Position numbers and translations under genes: made by a program
Notes under the pieces: generated by a model
Told to the model about the DNA's origin: nothing
The model's database searches: none
Seen by the model: the letters and a program-made list of their open reading frames with translations, nothing else
NCBI GenBank assembly: GCA_019775845.1
Contig: JADQAV010000050.1
Coordinates: 1-53,701 of the forward strand
From: Myrmaecium sp. VS I D KN 1
Lineage: Eukaryota; Ascomycota; Dothideomycetes; Valsariales; Valsariaceae
Reading direction: 5' to 3'
DNA length: 53,701 bases
Shown: piece after piece, positions 1 through 12,207 of the stretch
Position numbering within the stretch: the stretch's first letter is position 1
Layout: each line of letters opens with the position of its first letter

Positions 1-1504
1 TTTCCCCTTCTTTTTCTGCCGCTTTTTTTTTTTTTTTTTTTTCTTTTTCATTTTTTTTTATTTTTTTTTTTTTTTTTCCATTCTGACGAAAGAGAGAGAG
101 GAAACGGTGTGGGGTGTCGGATGAGGAACCCGAACGGAAATTGAGACCCAGGCCGATCACAGAGTGGGAAACGGGCGACGTGTCTTGAGTGTTAGCAATC
201 TGCCCCGGATCGGTCATCTTATCATACATCTCTGTGCTGGCGAACGCAAGGGCATACGCATATTATGTCCTTGAGTTTTTGGAATGTGGAATGGGGACGA
301 GGTCCGGTCGGAACTACGCGATCGGAAACCTCACTTCTCACGCTGGCGCCGGTCCTTCCGTTCAGTTTCCCGGTGCGATTTTTGTTTTTCGGTTTTTCCT
401 CGCCGGCGACGCGTCGCGACGAGCACACCTCCGGGTTGATGAGTGATACCGTATCGTACGCGACGCTTCTGGGAACGGCGCTCGTTCGGGGTGTCGAACT
501 GGTGATCACTCCTCAGCTCGGTTTCTTTTTCTTCTTCCCACGGCGTTGCATGCTTCAAGCGCAAGACGGCGTCTGGATTCCAAAAACGAGCGACGATGCT
601 TCCGAGAGACGCGTAACGGCATTCGCTTTCCGGAGATATCAGGAGGGACCAAGCGGCATGGAGCTTGGTTCAATCAAAATCGGCAGGGTCGGATTCGCAC
701 CGGGGAGCGGTTCCTCTTGTTCATGTCGAGTTCGATATCGGGTGTGGGTGGGGGGAGGGGGGGAAGGGAGGGGGGGAAGGGTTGGGCGGGGGCGGTGTTG
801 GGGGAGGGAGCAAAGGCCGTGACACGACGGCACAGAGGCAGGGAGTCATCATCACACTCTCTCCGTGTGTGTGGAAGAAAGCGTGTGCTGGATGCGTCCT
901 AGGGTAACGTGGCGGAAAGTGGAAGATCGGATGGCCTTGATGTAATCCTTTCCGCCATGGAGGGAGGCTTGCCCATCCCCTCCCCCCCCCTTCTTTTTGT
1001 TTTTCACCTACGCCCACGTAGGTCAGATATGTCGAGCGCGAATGGATGAGTGTTTTGCACCCCAATCATCACCTTCTTGGTTGATGTGTGAGTGACGCGT
1101 GATGATCCGGTATCTGCGTAGGGACCGTTGGTCGTCTGAGAGTTGGATCACCATCCTTCTCTCCTTCCCTCGTCCCCTTTTGAAAGCATATAAAAAGGAC
1201 AGAGACGATGCGTCGACGTCCATGGAAAGGGAAGGAAAGACTGGAACAAAGGAAAAGATGACGCATCGTACGTCACTCCAAACGTGCCCCCTTTGGAGAA
1301 TGAAACGGATGGAAGGAAACGGAAAGAGACAAACTCGACAAGACGAGAAAAGACAGATCGAAGACGATATTCGTTGATTTTATTCCATACCTGTTTCAAC
1401 CAACCCAATGCTTTCCGTTACACTGAACATATCATAATATCCATCAAAGCCTCCTCCCGCTCAAGGGCGACGTGCAACCATCACCCCCATCCCCTCCCTC
1501 CTCC
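1..1504. other. Gene-free left edge with poly-T tracts and a G-rich tract
   Basis: I see no gene I can support here. The stretch begins with near-continuous T runs (about 23-77), carries a dense run of G tracts at 741-808, and has a TATA-like ATAAAAAGG near 1190 on the plus strand. Short open frames on both strands are low in complexity and match nothing I recognise. The right part is the 3' flank of the D-lactate dehydrogenase gene, which ends at 1505 on the minus strand. Confidence 0.6.
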
Positions 1505-3465
1505 TCACCACTCCGCCACCTCCCCCTTCGCCGGCCGCTGGACCCGAACGATCTTATCGCAGTTTAGAAGGCAGAGCGGATCGAAGGCGAGCTTGAGACG
1601 CCGCATAGCATCAACAGCCTCCGGACCCAACTCATGGGGGAGGTAATCCCGCTTCACAAGGCCAACGCCATGCTCACCGGTCGCCGTGCCATCCATCTCA
1701 ATGGCGCGCTTGACCATGCGATGCACCACGCCTTCGGCGACCGCGTGCTCGGTCTCGGCGTCGTAGAGAAGGATGGCGTGGAAGTTGCCGTCGCCGACAT
1801 GGCCGACGATGCTGCCCAGGAGGCCGGAGCGACGCAGGTCCGCCTGCGTGGCCTCGATGAGGGCGGGCAGGCGGGAGAGCGGGACGGCGACGTCGGTCGT
1901 CCAGACGCGGTCCCGGGTCGGGTCCCGGCGCTGGGCCAGCACGCTCCAGAGCGCCTCCTTGCGCGCGCTCCACAGGCTCGCCATCTCGGCCGGGGACCGG
2001 GCGAACGCGAAGGTGCGGCTGCCGCTCGCCTGCGCCAGCTGCCGGACCTGCGCGATGTGCTCCTGCACGCCCGTCGGCGTGCCCGCGAACTTGAAGAACA
2101 GCGTGGGCGCCTCCGCCCACCGTCGGTCCGTCGCCCCCGCCGCGTTAATGCAGCGCATCTGCACGTCGTCGAGGATCTCGATGGCGGCGATGGGCACGCC
2201 CGCGCTCACCACCCGGCCCACGCACGCGGCCGCCGCGGCGATGCTGCCGAAGCTGCAGACGGCTACGCTCACGTTCTGCGGCTGGGGGGTCACCTTGAGC
2301 GTCGCCTCCGTCACCAGGCCGAGCGTGCCCTCGCTGCCGATGAAGAGCCGGGTGAGGTCGTAGCCGGCGCTGCTCTTCCGCGGCCGCTGCCGCGTCTTCA
2401 CCACCGTCCCGTCCGCCAGCACCACCGTCAGGTTGATGACCCAGTCCCGCATCGTCCCGTACCGGTACGCGTTCGTGCCGCTGCAGCCCGTCCCGATCAT
2501 CCCGCCGATCTGGGCGCCCGGGCCCGGGTCCGGCGGGAAGAAGAGCCCCGATTGACTCAACTCCTCGTTCAGCGTCTCCCAGCCGACCGCGGGTTGCACC
2601 ACCACGTCCAGGTCGTCCTTGTGCAGGGCGAGGATGCGGTCCATGCGGGAGAAGTCGACGCAGACGCCGCCCCGGGTGGCCGCGAAGTGGCCCTCCAGGC
2701 TGGTGCCCCCGCTGTACGCCGTCACGGGGATGCGGCGGGTGTGGCACACCTTCATGATCGCGCTCACCTCCTCCGTCGTGTTCGGCCGGACGATGCAGAA
2801 GGGCACGTCCGCGCCGGGCACCTGCGGGTGCGAGGACCACTCCGACCCGGCGTGGGCGGCCAGGTCGGCCGGGTCGGTGGAGATGTTCTCCACCCCGACG
2901 ATGTCGCGCAGGTCCGTCCAGGCGGCTTCGAGGTTGGCGGGCGCGACGTTGTGTCGGAGCGGGGGCGCGCTGGCCAGCGGCGTCGTCGAGCTCTCGGGGA
3001 AGGTGTCCGGCTTGGAGGAGCCGACGACGTAGCCGGTTACGCCGGCACAGAGGGCAACTGGAGAGATTACCATCAGCAGTCACTCATTCCGCATAGCCAT
3101 TGTTTCCGGTAGTTTGTTTGTGTAGTTGTAGCCGTCCACTTCAGAAGAAAGAAAAGACCATGCTTACCAAACACACCCGCCAACATCTTGCTCCCGCCGA
3201 GCTGCCGCTGGGACGCGAAGCGAGCCTGCTCCTCTCGCTCCCGCTGCAGTCGCAGGGCTACGCTGTCGTATAGCTGGCCTTTGAAGTCTGGCCGCTCCGG
3301 CCGCTGTCCATTTTGTCTCTCGGTCGCGTAGCCGCGCGCGCCTGCCGCCGTCGGGATGCGGGAGCGGCATGTGAGTTGGCGAGGACCGGTGCGGGTGGTG
3401 GTGTTTCGCAGCAGCGCTGCCGCTGTCGGGAGGCCGGCCGGCAGGTGCTTCGCTGGTGTCGGCAT
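1505..3465 (-). CDS. D-lactate dehydrogenase (cytochrome), mitochondrial, FAD-linked
   Basis: Oxidises D-lactate to pyruvate and passes electrons to cytochrome c in the mitochondrion. Two exons, 3465..3168 and 3057..1505, encode 616 residues. The intron (3167..3058) has a GTAAGC donor, a CTGAT branch region and a CAG acceptor; joining it restores the frame. The first ~50 residues are Arg/Ser/Thr-rich without acidic residues, as in a mitochondrial presequence. A hydrophobic anchor follows at about 94-115, formed across the splice junction. The FAD-binding PCMH domain spans about 187-356, with SGGTSLEG near 215 and GSEGT near 340, and the C-terminal FAD-oxidase domain has the GEHGVG motif. Order and length fit the yeast Dld1/human LDHD family. 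It could be a paralogue acting on another D-2-hydroxyacid, but the presequence and anchor favour the Dld1-type enzyme. Confidence 0.93.
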
Positions 3466-5587
3466 GGCTGGGTTGTGCTTTTTTTTTGTGCGAGGGGGAT
3501 TGATGCCTTTCGAGGCGCGTTCGAAGAGAGGCGGAAGATGCGGTGCGCCTGTCGTTGATCAAGTACGTGGGAAGCCGGGACGGCTACGAGGATATAGGGT
3601 TTCCGCGACCGGCCGGGCGGGAAGGGCCGGATGCTGGAGAAGCAGCGGACGAAGAAGTACGAGGACGACGGAGGCGGCGGAAGGAGAGGTGGTGAGTGGT
3701 CGTCGTTCGCTGGAAAGTGGAGTCGGTTGTGAAGTTGAGGTTACCAGAGACGTATTTCGTGATCCCAACCCTGCAATGACCATTGGACCGGACATCCCGG
3801 GGTGAGAGGGGGAGTTGTACCCTGCACCCATTCCCCGCCTCACGCTAGCACTTCTCCCCGATTCCCCTGCCGAGGCTCCCAACACTACTGTGAATTTATG
3901 TATGTACTGCACATGTCCTTATACGATATCAGAGCAAAGCAATTCATATGTATAACCATACCATCTTTCCTCTTACTATCTTCTCCCCCGCGCACCGAGG
4001 ACGTGACACCTACCTCCCTCCCACTTTTGGATCGCACCACTACCCAGCCTAGCCTACTTCCTCTACATATCGTACATATATGTGCACATGTACATAGGTA
4101 AGTAGATACTGTATATCTTGGTATCCTTATTCCTTAGACGGATCTACCAGTAGGTAGTACTGTACTACATCTACAGACTACAGATACAACTACGCCTACC
4201 GTATACCCCCTCCTCATCGCCCTCCTGCTTGCTCCACGAAACTCAAATCCCCTGCCATACCCACGAATCTCCTACCCACCTATCACATATATAACTCGCA
4301 CCCTACCTTAGTACTTTCCTTTCAGTACCTGTACCTACTTCCCTCACCTACCAAGCCTTCTCTGTACCGACCAACCATGCAGATCCGCGTGCACGCGCCA
4401 GCCCCAAGAGACGCAAAGAGAGAGGCGGTGAGTCCGACGAGTATTCACTCCACATTTCCATTTGTTTAGACGGCGTGACAATGGAAGGATGGAAGGAAGG
4501 GAAGAATGGGGAAGCGGTGAGGCGCGCACTCACCCACTCATTAGGGCAGAATAATCAGGGGAAGGGAGGTGATCGACGCCCGCCTACCACTCTATTCACA
4601 TATGTGTATACCACTCACCCATCCAGTAACCAAAACAGAAAAATAGCAAAAAAAAAGCATGCGAGCTTTTATTCACATTCGCTAATAGCTAAAAAGAACA
4701 GCAAAATCGCCGTTTTATCCCCGTTCCTTTGCCTTTGCCTTTCCCTGTCCTTGCCCATGCCTATGGGTGCCTTCCTTTCCTTGTCTAAAGAGAGAGAGTG
4801 AAAGAGAAAATGTTGAAAAATGCAAAATGGGGAATGTTACTCCTTCTTTCGGTCTTTCCTTCTTTCCTTCCAGGTGGCGTTCATCTGAGTGAGAGAGTGA
4901 TGGTCGTGGGGTGTGTTCATATGTAGTGATGTATGTGTGATGTATGCATGTGTCGTGCGTGTGTTCGTACGTGTATGATGTGTACGTGCGTGTGTGTGTT
5001 GTGAGTGAATGCGTGCGTGTGCATCGGTGAAGCGATGAATGCTGCCGTCCAGAGGCCGTGTGAGGGAGAGAGAGAGATGAACGCCATCGAAAGACCCCAG
5101 CAAGGAGGAAAGAGAAGGAGTAAAGAAACGAACGCTAGAAGTGAAAAAGGGGGAGGTAGCATGCAACCCAGCGGGTTTTTTGCTGCTAAACCCGAGAACC
5201 CCTTCCCTGGAAAACCCCCATTTGAAACCGTGAAACGAGGTCGTGAAGCGAGAGTAAGAAAATAAGATGGGAAAGAGGATGGAAAACCCTTAGATACCCC
5301 GGATCCAGGATCCCGGCAAGAAAAGATAACCGTCCGCCAACGCCATGATGCCGAACTTTCCCTGGTGACCGCTTTGGAGAGAGAGAGAAAATGATGAGAT
5401 GAGAAGCACGAAGCCCTTTCGTGCTCCTCCCCGCGGAGTCCGCTGGAAACTCCGAATGAACTGGATGAAAGAGAGATATGAAAGTGAAAAAGATGAAAAC
5501 GTTGAGAGAGCCCGCATGAGATCCACCAGCTCGACGTTGAAGCCGATTTGCGAAAGACGAGTGTAAGGTGAGGTGAAGTCCCTATCC
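3466..5587. other. Intergenic: 5' flank of D-lactate dehydrogenase, GT-rich tract
   Basis: No gene is supported. Between about 4080 and 4330 there are many TAGGTA/TACCTA-type short motifs. 4908-5023 is an alternating purine-pyrimidine GT-rich tract on the plus strand. Open frames here, including one of 249 codons on the minus strand at 4917..5666, are low in complexity and overlap the 3' end of the next gene out of frame, so I treat them as chance. Confidence 0.55.
4908..5023. repeat. GT-rich alternating purine-pyrimidine tract
   Basis: The plus strand runs through imperfect GTGT/GTAT/GTGC units for about 115 bases, with occasional breaks. It lies in the 3' flank of the Ser-rich gene that ends at 5588. 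Such tracts are microsatellite-like and can adopt Z-DNA; no function is implied. Confidence 0.6.
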
Positions 5588-6982
5588 TTATGCCTTGGTG
5601 GCAGCAGCGTGGTGGGTGACCTTGCACGCCTTTCGGCTCATACGCAGCAAGCGCGTCCGCAGCCACGCGAGGAACATGATCCAGAGGTGCTTTGGCGTAC
5701 GGTGGGGGTGCGGTGTGACAGGTTCCGTGAGCTCGGGTACGATGGGCTCAGAGAGCGAGGGAGGAAGGTCATCGGGGATGTCGGGCAGCGGAGAGGGTTC
5801 CTTAACGCCTCGCTTCTCATCTGAATAGCTGCGACGGAGCTCCCTTCTCTGCTGGTCGATCGACCGCCGGAGTTCCTTGTCCTCCCGCTTGTCGCGCTTC
5901 AGGAACTCCTTCTGCTTTTGTTTTTGCTCCAGCTTCCGCTGCTTGGCCTCTTCCTTTTCTTGGAAGGCCAGGCGCGCTGCTTCGATGGAGGCGGCTCGCA
6001 AGGCCGGGTCGGGAGGGGAGTTGCGGTCGCGGATGAAGCCGAAGGCCTTGTCGAGCGACGTGCGAGAGCTGGGGGTGGTGCACTCGTTGGACTTGAGCGT
6101 GTCGGTCCGCGTGCGAGAGACGGGCGAGAGGATGTCCAGGCTGGACTGGGAACGCGAGTGCATCGTGTTGATGCGAAGGCTAGGCTGTCGCGTCGAGTTT
6201 TGAGTCGAGTCGGAACGACGTGCAGGGTCGAATCGTTGCTTCCGGTACCGGAGCTCTTGGTCGGCAAGGAAGGCCTCCTCGTCGATGTCGTCCTCCCGGA
6301 GCGATGCGGGCGTCGACACACCGATCGGCGGCGTCCACGAGCCTGGTGTTTGTCGCATCGGGTGAGCGTATGTGCCACTGGGCCGACACATGCTCGAGTT
6401 GCTTGAGTAACCCGATGTACCACTGACGGAACGATTGTGTCGGTTCTTCATGCCGATCGGTGCGGAGGAGACGTCGGATGCAGCCCGGTCCCGATGAGCA
6501 GGGTCTTGGATGCCGAGGCCGGTGATTGACTCGTTCTCGGCGGCGGGCAGGGATAGGTCGATAGTTCGGGTGTCTTGCGTGGAGAACTTCCGCAGGTACG
6601 GTTTGATCTTGCGAGGGTGGTGGAGGTGGTGGTGGTGGGAATGCGAGTGCGAGTGGGAGTGGGAGCCGATCGGCGCGGAGGTGATGTCCTCCCAGGGGCG
6701 CTCCGGCCTCGCGCTGTCGTGGGAGCAGCGGGAATATGTACTCGAGGCCGTCTGTATGTCTGCGCTGTCAATTGAGTAGGAGTGGGACATTTTCGGTCGG
6801 GCGAAGGCGGTGTTGAGCGAGGACGCCGAGTTTCCGCGCTTATGCAGCTTCCCGTGGGCGGAGGAGGCTGCCGATTTGGCGGCGCTCACCGCACCCTGAG
6901 CGAGCGAGGCGGTCTTCTTGCGCGACGAGGGCGAGGAGGACGTGGACGAGGACATGAGCTCCGAGTTGGACGACGGGCTCAT
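5588..6982 (-). CDS. Ser-rich fungal protein of unknown function with basic hydrophobic C-terminus
   Basis: Encodes 464 residues from the ATG at 6982; the frame stays open to an in-frame ATG at 7063, so a start 27 codons upstream is possible. The N-terminal half is Ser/Thr-rich and looks disordered. It holds a Ser-His repeat followed by a His-rich run (around residues 105-125). In the third quarter there is a Lys/Arg/Glu/Gln-rich stretch consistent with a helix or coiled coil (EKEEAKQRKLEQKQKQKEF). The end has a Trp-rich hydrophobic and basic segment (LWIMFLAWLRTRLL), which may be an amphipathic membrane-associated helix. Many Ser residues sit in basic contexts (RRSYS, RSVSG), so phosphorylation is likely. 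I do not recognise a named family. The coding case rests on long open frame, structured C-terminus and biased but non-random composition. Confidence 0.7.
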   Translation of the reverse strand: MSPSSNSELMSSSTSSSPSSRKKTASLAQGAVSAAKSAASSAHGKLHKRGNSASSLNTAFARPKMSHSYSIDSADIQTASSTYSRCSHDSARPERPWEDITSAPIGSHSHSHSHSHHHHLHHPRKIKPYLRKFSTQDTRTIDLSLPAAENESITGLGIQDPAHRDRAASDVSSAPIGMKNRHNRSVSGTSGYSSNSSMCRPSGTYAHPMRQTPGSWTPPIGVSTPASLREDDIDEEAFLADQELRYRKQRFDPARRSDSTQNSTRQPSLRINTMHSRSQSSLDILSPVSRTRTDTLKSNECTTPSSRTSLDKAFGFIRDRNSPPDPALRAASIEAARLAFQEKEEAKQRKLEQKQKQKEFLKRDKREDKELRRSIDQQRRELRRSYSDEKRGVKEPSPLPDIPDDLPPSLSEPIVPELTEPVTPHPHRTPKHLWIMFLAWLRTRLLRMSRKACKVTHHAAATKA

Positions 6983-8734
6983 GGTGGAGAGGAGAGGAGG
7001 AGGGGTATGTTTCGAAGAGGATGGGCTGAACCGGGGTGTGCGATAGGGGTTGATTATCACCAAGACATGTTACCAGTAGTGATAGTGATGCGGAAGGGCC
7101 GGAAGTCAAGCGACAGGCGAGGGCTCGGGGCGTAGAGTGAATCGGTCGTCGAGGGGGAGCGGCGGGGAAGGCGGCGAGCTGATCGATTGTCCAGTGTTGG
7201 TGTTGATGATGGGAATGAGAGGTTGGATTGAGGGAGTAGTTCGGGTGAAGGGTGAGGGTGAGGGTGAGAGGAGTAGTAGGAGAGGTGAGTTGAATCGAGG
7301 CGGGCTGTGACCGCAAGATCAGCTGCGACGGAGGCAGATGGGCATGGTTCGCGATCGCAAAGTGGGTGAGTGGTAACGTCAACCAAGCGGGGCGGACGGC
7401 CGAGCGACGACGCACTTTCGGTCCTGGGACGGTCGTGAACGGGAGGATCAGGATCAGGATCAGGTTGGATGAGGGCGAAAAGGCGGCGAGACGGCGAGTC
7501 GGCAAAGGCGGGCGGCGGGCAGAAGTGGAGGGCGAAGGGTTATATCTCCGGCGTTTGGTTGTAGGACCTGCCATAGGCACCCACGGCACCCGCCCGGCGT
7601 TGATAAGGTGCGCACTACACCATCTACACCACCAGCAAAAACCTGGCTGCCGACTCTCTGCAACGGCCGGCCGTTCCGTTAACTCTCCCCTCGGGGAGTG
7701 AAGTCGACTACAAGTAGGTACTCATGCCCCTCATCGATGACAGAAAAGAAGGTTCCGCCGCCACGTACTGCGGAGGATGGTACCTTACCGTTCACTCCCT
7801 CACTCTCCACGGGAGTGGAGTCGGTCAATGAGAACAATGCCATTTAATTCACTCATTGCTGCACCGGCAGCGCATAGCATTCGCATTCATCATCCATGCA
7901 TCAGTTGTACATGTATGCCACCCACTGTATCAACACGCCGCTTCTGCTGCATGCCCGCAGCAAAATGCCTCCACCGCGCCGCGGCGGAGGATCTCGCTCT
8001 CGCAGCGAAGAAACTCCCGCGGTGGTCCCCCCCCAAAGGGAAGCCGGGCGCGCCGAAACACACCGACCTCTAGAGCTACCCGGAAGGCCCTGGACCACCA
8101 CCAAACCCACCGCCTGTAGCAAGCTTGCTTCTCGAAACCGAAATCCTTCCTACACGAACGAACGGCCCAGGTCTCCCCATGTGAGGCACAGCCTAGAGAG
8201 GAGAACAAAAGCATAACTGAACAATCGCCTCAGGAGGAGTGAAGCTTCTTCCCCTCTCTTCTTCCCCTCCCAAATGCGGCAGTGCTACTGGTACATCAAT
8301 AACCTTTACACAGCTGATCCGAGGCGGAGTGAGGCGCACACAGCAGAGTACCTACCAGTATCTGTGCAGTCCATATCGTATACCTTGTTGGGCTGAGCAA
8401 GACCGGTACACTGCCGCCATCAGATCGTAGTTCCCATCCGCAACAACCACCCCTCCACCCATCTTTTCTCCACATCCCTCGACCGCAGCAACAGCAGCAG
8501 CAGCACGCAGGGAAGCCGTTGCTAAGGAACGACTGGTAGCTAAACACCCCTCTCCCTCACCGAACTTGCGGTCGAAGTTCCATCTTCCCTCTCTCCCACA
8601 GACCACCGACCACCGACCACCAACCATTAGGGCGGGCAAGGGGGGCCACAACCCCCCGCTCAGCAGTGTGTGAGTGTGGTGGACCAGACCAAAGCCTCGG
8701 CATGAACTGAACACTGAACGGTGGTGGTCGGAAA

Positions 8735-8772
8735 CCCCCCCCCTCCCTCCCCCCCCCACCCCCCCAACCCCC
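8735..8772 (+). repeat. C-run tract (G-run on the minus strand)
   Basis: Four or more runs of C, three to nine long and broken by T or A, lie within 38 bases. The minus strand therefore meets the pattern expected of a G-quadruplex. It lies inside the 5.2-kb gene-free region. Confidence 0.6.
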
Positions 8773-11251
8773 TGTCAAAGAGAAACGCCGCCTCTCGCCC
8801 GCCGGATTCAAGACAGGAATGCCCCTGCAAAAAGTCTCCCATCCCTTTCCTATCTCACCCCGCGAATTGCGACATCTTGCGGGCAAAGCCGAGAATGATC
8901 AGTCTATGAATCCTCATATATTTTCCCTATAGATTCACCCATTATACCTATTAGCCTTTTTGTTTCCTTCTTTGCCCCAGGAACAACGGGGAAAAGGCCA
9001 ACTGCACGCACATCCACCACCCACAGCCACTCCCGTTTTCCCGGGAAACCCGAAGAAAGAGAGAGGGCGACCTGAGCTAGTAGAAGGGAAAAAAGGGGGT
9101 GGTGGGGAGGGGGAACGGACGGTTCCAGATCGACAGTTTTCGATGGGCTTTGGTCGGTCTATCAAACTATTGTTTTTTTGAGAACGGGTTTAAGTTTGTT
9201 TTCTGCTATTTTTACTGGTTTATTCTTAGCTTTTATTGGCGGATCATGGGGGGAAGGGCTGAGGTTACTGGGGAGAGGAGGTATTGTAGTGTAATGTGAC
9301 GACCCAGCCACCCCGCTTTATACTTTACTGCCTATCTTACCCCGCCCCGCCTTTTCGTTCCTTCCTTTCCGCCTATCCGCCGCCTATCTTTCCAGGCATC
9401 CAGCGGTTCCCGGCTGCACATCATCATCATCATCTTTCACCAGGGGAGCGGTTCCTCTTTCGCTCTCCTTAACTGCTGCTGTTATTCATTCATCTTTCCC
9501 CGCAGTTTTTCTCTTCTTCAACGCGAAGAATGAAATCCTCCTTTCCTGGTTTCTCCAGTTTTTATTATCCTCCCTTGCGAGGGGTCTCTTGGATGAGGTA
9601 GGTAAGTTGATCGGGTCCTTCGGCATCGGCGTCGGATCAGCAAGTCCAGGGCATAAAGGGCAGACCTTAAGCATTATAGGTATGTACTCCGTATGTATAT
9701 CTTTATCGCCCGCCCGGATGGATGGATGGGTGTGATACGGAGCGAGCGGCGAGTGAGCTTATATACCGCTTGCTTTGCTTTCGTAGAAGCAATGAAGTTT
9801 ATGGAATCCTTCTCGAAGCTTTCACACCCCACCCCTACCCTTACCTTTCGACTGCTGGCTTTTCGATTTGTCGATTGCTCGCTTGGATCGTTGCTCGGTT
9901 AGTTGGGTGGTGATGAGTGATTTTCCTTCCTCTTCCCCTTCATCGTCTTCGTCTCTGGGGATTTCTTCTGCCGTGGATCTTCGGATCATAGGAGGAGGTA
10001 AGCGTCCTCAAACTTTTTTATCTTCCCCTCAAAAACAAATCCAAATCTATCATCAGTTTCTCCAGATTTTCCCGGGCTTTATTTCTCTCTCTGTAGCCGC
10101 TTTGCTTTCTACATTTTTTTTTTTCTTTAGTGCGGCGGAAAAGAAGGAGGTGATGAACAGGATCGTCGTGATATGGTTTTCACGATCGATCCAGGGTCGT
10201 CATTGACGAGTGTGTTTTTGCCTTTCTGGCTGAGGTGTCGACATCATCACCATTACTATCATCATCATTGTTATGTTTCGTCTCTCATTGACTCACTTAC
10301 TCACTCCTTAATATTATCTATTACTCCCTGTCTCTGTCTGTCTCTTAATGTTGCCATGTCACTAAGTATTCACGTATCGCTTCTCCGAGCGGTCCGGTAT
10401 GTATATGTATTTACCTGCCTATACACCCACCTTCCTATACAGAGTACGTATACCATTCATTCAACCCCCTTCCCTTATTTTTCTTCCTTCCCCTCTTATC
10501 CCCTTCCCTTAAAAGATCACCTCAGAGACACAGAGCGGGACCGTCATAATGCCCTTCCTGAAGCTGGAGTCAAGACAAGCCTCTCCCTTTCCCCTCTGAG
10601 CGATCACCCTCATCGAATCGTCACCTTCTTTCTGCGCCTGGATGCTGTGACGTTCTCGAAGGCTTGGGCCTGAGAGCTAGCGCGGTAGTTAGCTCTCCCG
10701 TATTAGCTTTTTCATCCGTCGGAGTGAATCAGTTCGATAGGGATATCGCATTATTTAGGCTGGGATGATAGTATTCTACATGCTTCTCCTTCTCGAAATG
10801 GACTCTTCGATTGGTTCTCTTGTAGGCGGGTAAGGCTACATACGCTTTTCATGCGCTAAGTGATAGAGGGAATAGGTCTCGCATGCTCCTCTTTTCTGCT
10901 TTGCATTTTGATACTACCGCTTCTGCTACACTGAACTTGACTCGTGACGGTGGCTTCTTATTATCTCTTTACTTTTCTGGCGGGTGCTTTTGCCTTCTTT
11001 CGCTCTTTTTTATTCATAGTTTTATTATTGGTTCTCTTTTAATTTTATCTATCTGATTCCATTATATTTCTGATTTCAGCTCTTCTTATTTAGGAATTTA
11101 GATTCTCTTGTAGATCAAACGATATGATCGTAAGGTATTTGAATATAGCAATGAAGTCGAATCGTGAGTTGCTTTTCTTACTTCTTCTTCCTCTTTACCT
11201 CTCTCCCCTTCCAACTGTTCACTTTGCCGTAAGTCGGGCGCTAAGAAAAAG

Positions 11252-11286
11252 TTCACCTTTCTCTTTATAAAGAAGAAAGGGTGAAA
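11252..11286. repeat. Imperfect inverted repeat (hairpin)
   Basis: TTCACCTTTCTCTTT on the left arm pairs, with one bulge or mismatch, with AAGAAGAAAGGGTGAA on the right arm around a short TATA loop. It is not inside a recognised gene and is not followed by a T run, so a terminator is not implied. Confidence 0.4.
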
Positions 11287-12207
11287 AGTTTGAGAAAGGT
11301 GCGTTTTTAGTCACTGGGTATGTTGTTTCTATCATACTTACGCTGAGAGAGCTCTAGAAATATTGAAGGGCTTGGATCTATAGATGGAGTTCTGAAGCGA
11401 CAAACCATGGAGTACATGTGTGTGATCTGAAATGGCAGCATCACGATGCACTTCATGATCATGAATCTGGCATACCTCCTCATAGCCATTCAGTATCATG
11501 TACCAAGGATGCTTTAATATGCCTCGAGCATATTCCATCCTTCGTTCGCAGCTGGGCAGAGATGGGGAGACGCGAAGGGAGGGCGTTGCCGTTTCGGGGA
11601 GTGTTTGCATCATTTGGTCTTGGCGTGCCGACCGGGGGGCCACCGGTCGTGGCCGGAAAAAGCCCCTTCCTAGCACGGGCACGAGAGCGAGAGGGAGAGA
11701 AAGAGAGGGCGGGCGAGAGAGGCAGGCAGAAAAAACATCCAGGCATCGTTCTCGGACCACCTCCGCCCTTCCTCCCATCACATCCCATCCTCATCCTCAT
11801 CTCAACCGCATACCCTCCCCACACCAAACTCGACGAGCGACCGGCAGTGACGAAGAAATCGTGAGCGGAAACTCTACGTGCGAGCGTCGCCCTCCTCTCT
11901 TGTACTATTACTTGTTTTTCCTTGTTGTTCCTCCCTCCCCTACGTAATTCTGCGAGTCGCTCCTTCGGTCTCGGTCACGCAGCTCGTGTCATCCGCCCTC
12001 CCTCGTCCGTCGGGCTCCCGCATCCTCATAAAGGCCATCGCCCGGCAGCTCCCGTACATCGGCATCCACGTCGCGTAGCAGCTGCTCCCCTTCACCTGCC
12101 TGCGCCGGGTATCGCCGTGATCGTCAGCAGCCCGCAGCCAGCAGCCGGCGGTCAGGACGCGGTCCGTTGACCACAAACCTCTCCCCCCATCCCCCCCTCC
12201 CGTTCCG

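Larger units (their letters stand above)
6983..12207. other. 5.2-kb gene-free divergent intergenic region
   Basis: This separates the start of the Ser-rich gene (minus) from the start of the nucleoporin gene (plus). I find no frame with recognisable protein features. The stretch holds C runs at 8735-8772, long CT/T-rich stretches between about 9300 and 11300, and a hairpin-forming inverted repeat at 11252-11286. Long, pyrimidine-rich leaders are common upstream of fungal genes, so parts may be 5' UTR or regulatory; a non-coding RNA cannot be excluded. Confidence 0.5.

Noticed and set aside
641-720. tRNA-like GGTCGGATTCGCACC segment
   Set aside because: No cloverleaf can be built: acceptor and D arms do not pair at the needed spacing.
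1634-3112. 492-codon plus-strand frame opposite the D-lactate dehydrogenase gene
   Set aside because: It mirrors the GC-rich coding strand of a clear enzyme gene; its product is Arg/Ala/Gly/His-rich with no family features.
4917-5666. 249-codon minus-strand frame
   Set aside because: It overlaps the end of the Ser-rich gene out of frame and its C-terminal part is a translation of the GT-rich tract.
10173-10673. 166-codon plus-strand frame in the 5.2-kb gap
   Set aside because: His/Tyr and Leu/Ser runs come from CATCAT and CT-rich repeats; no family match or splice context.
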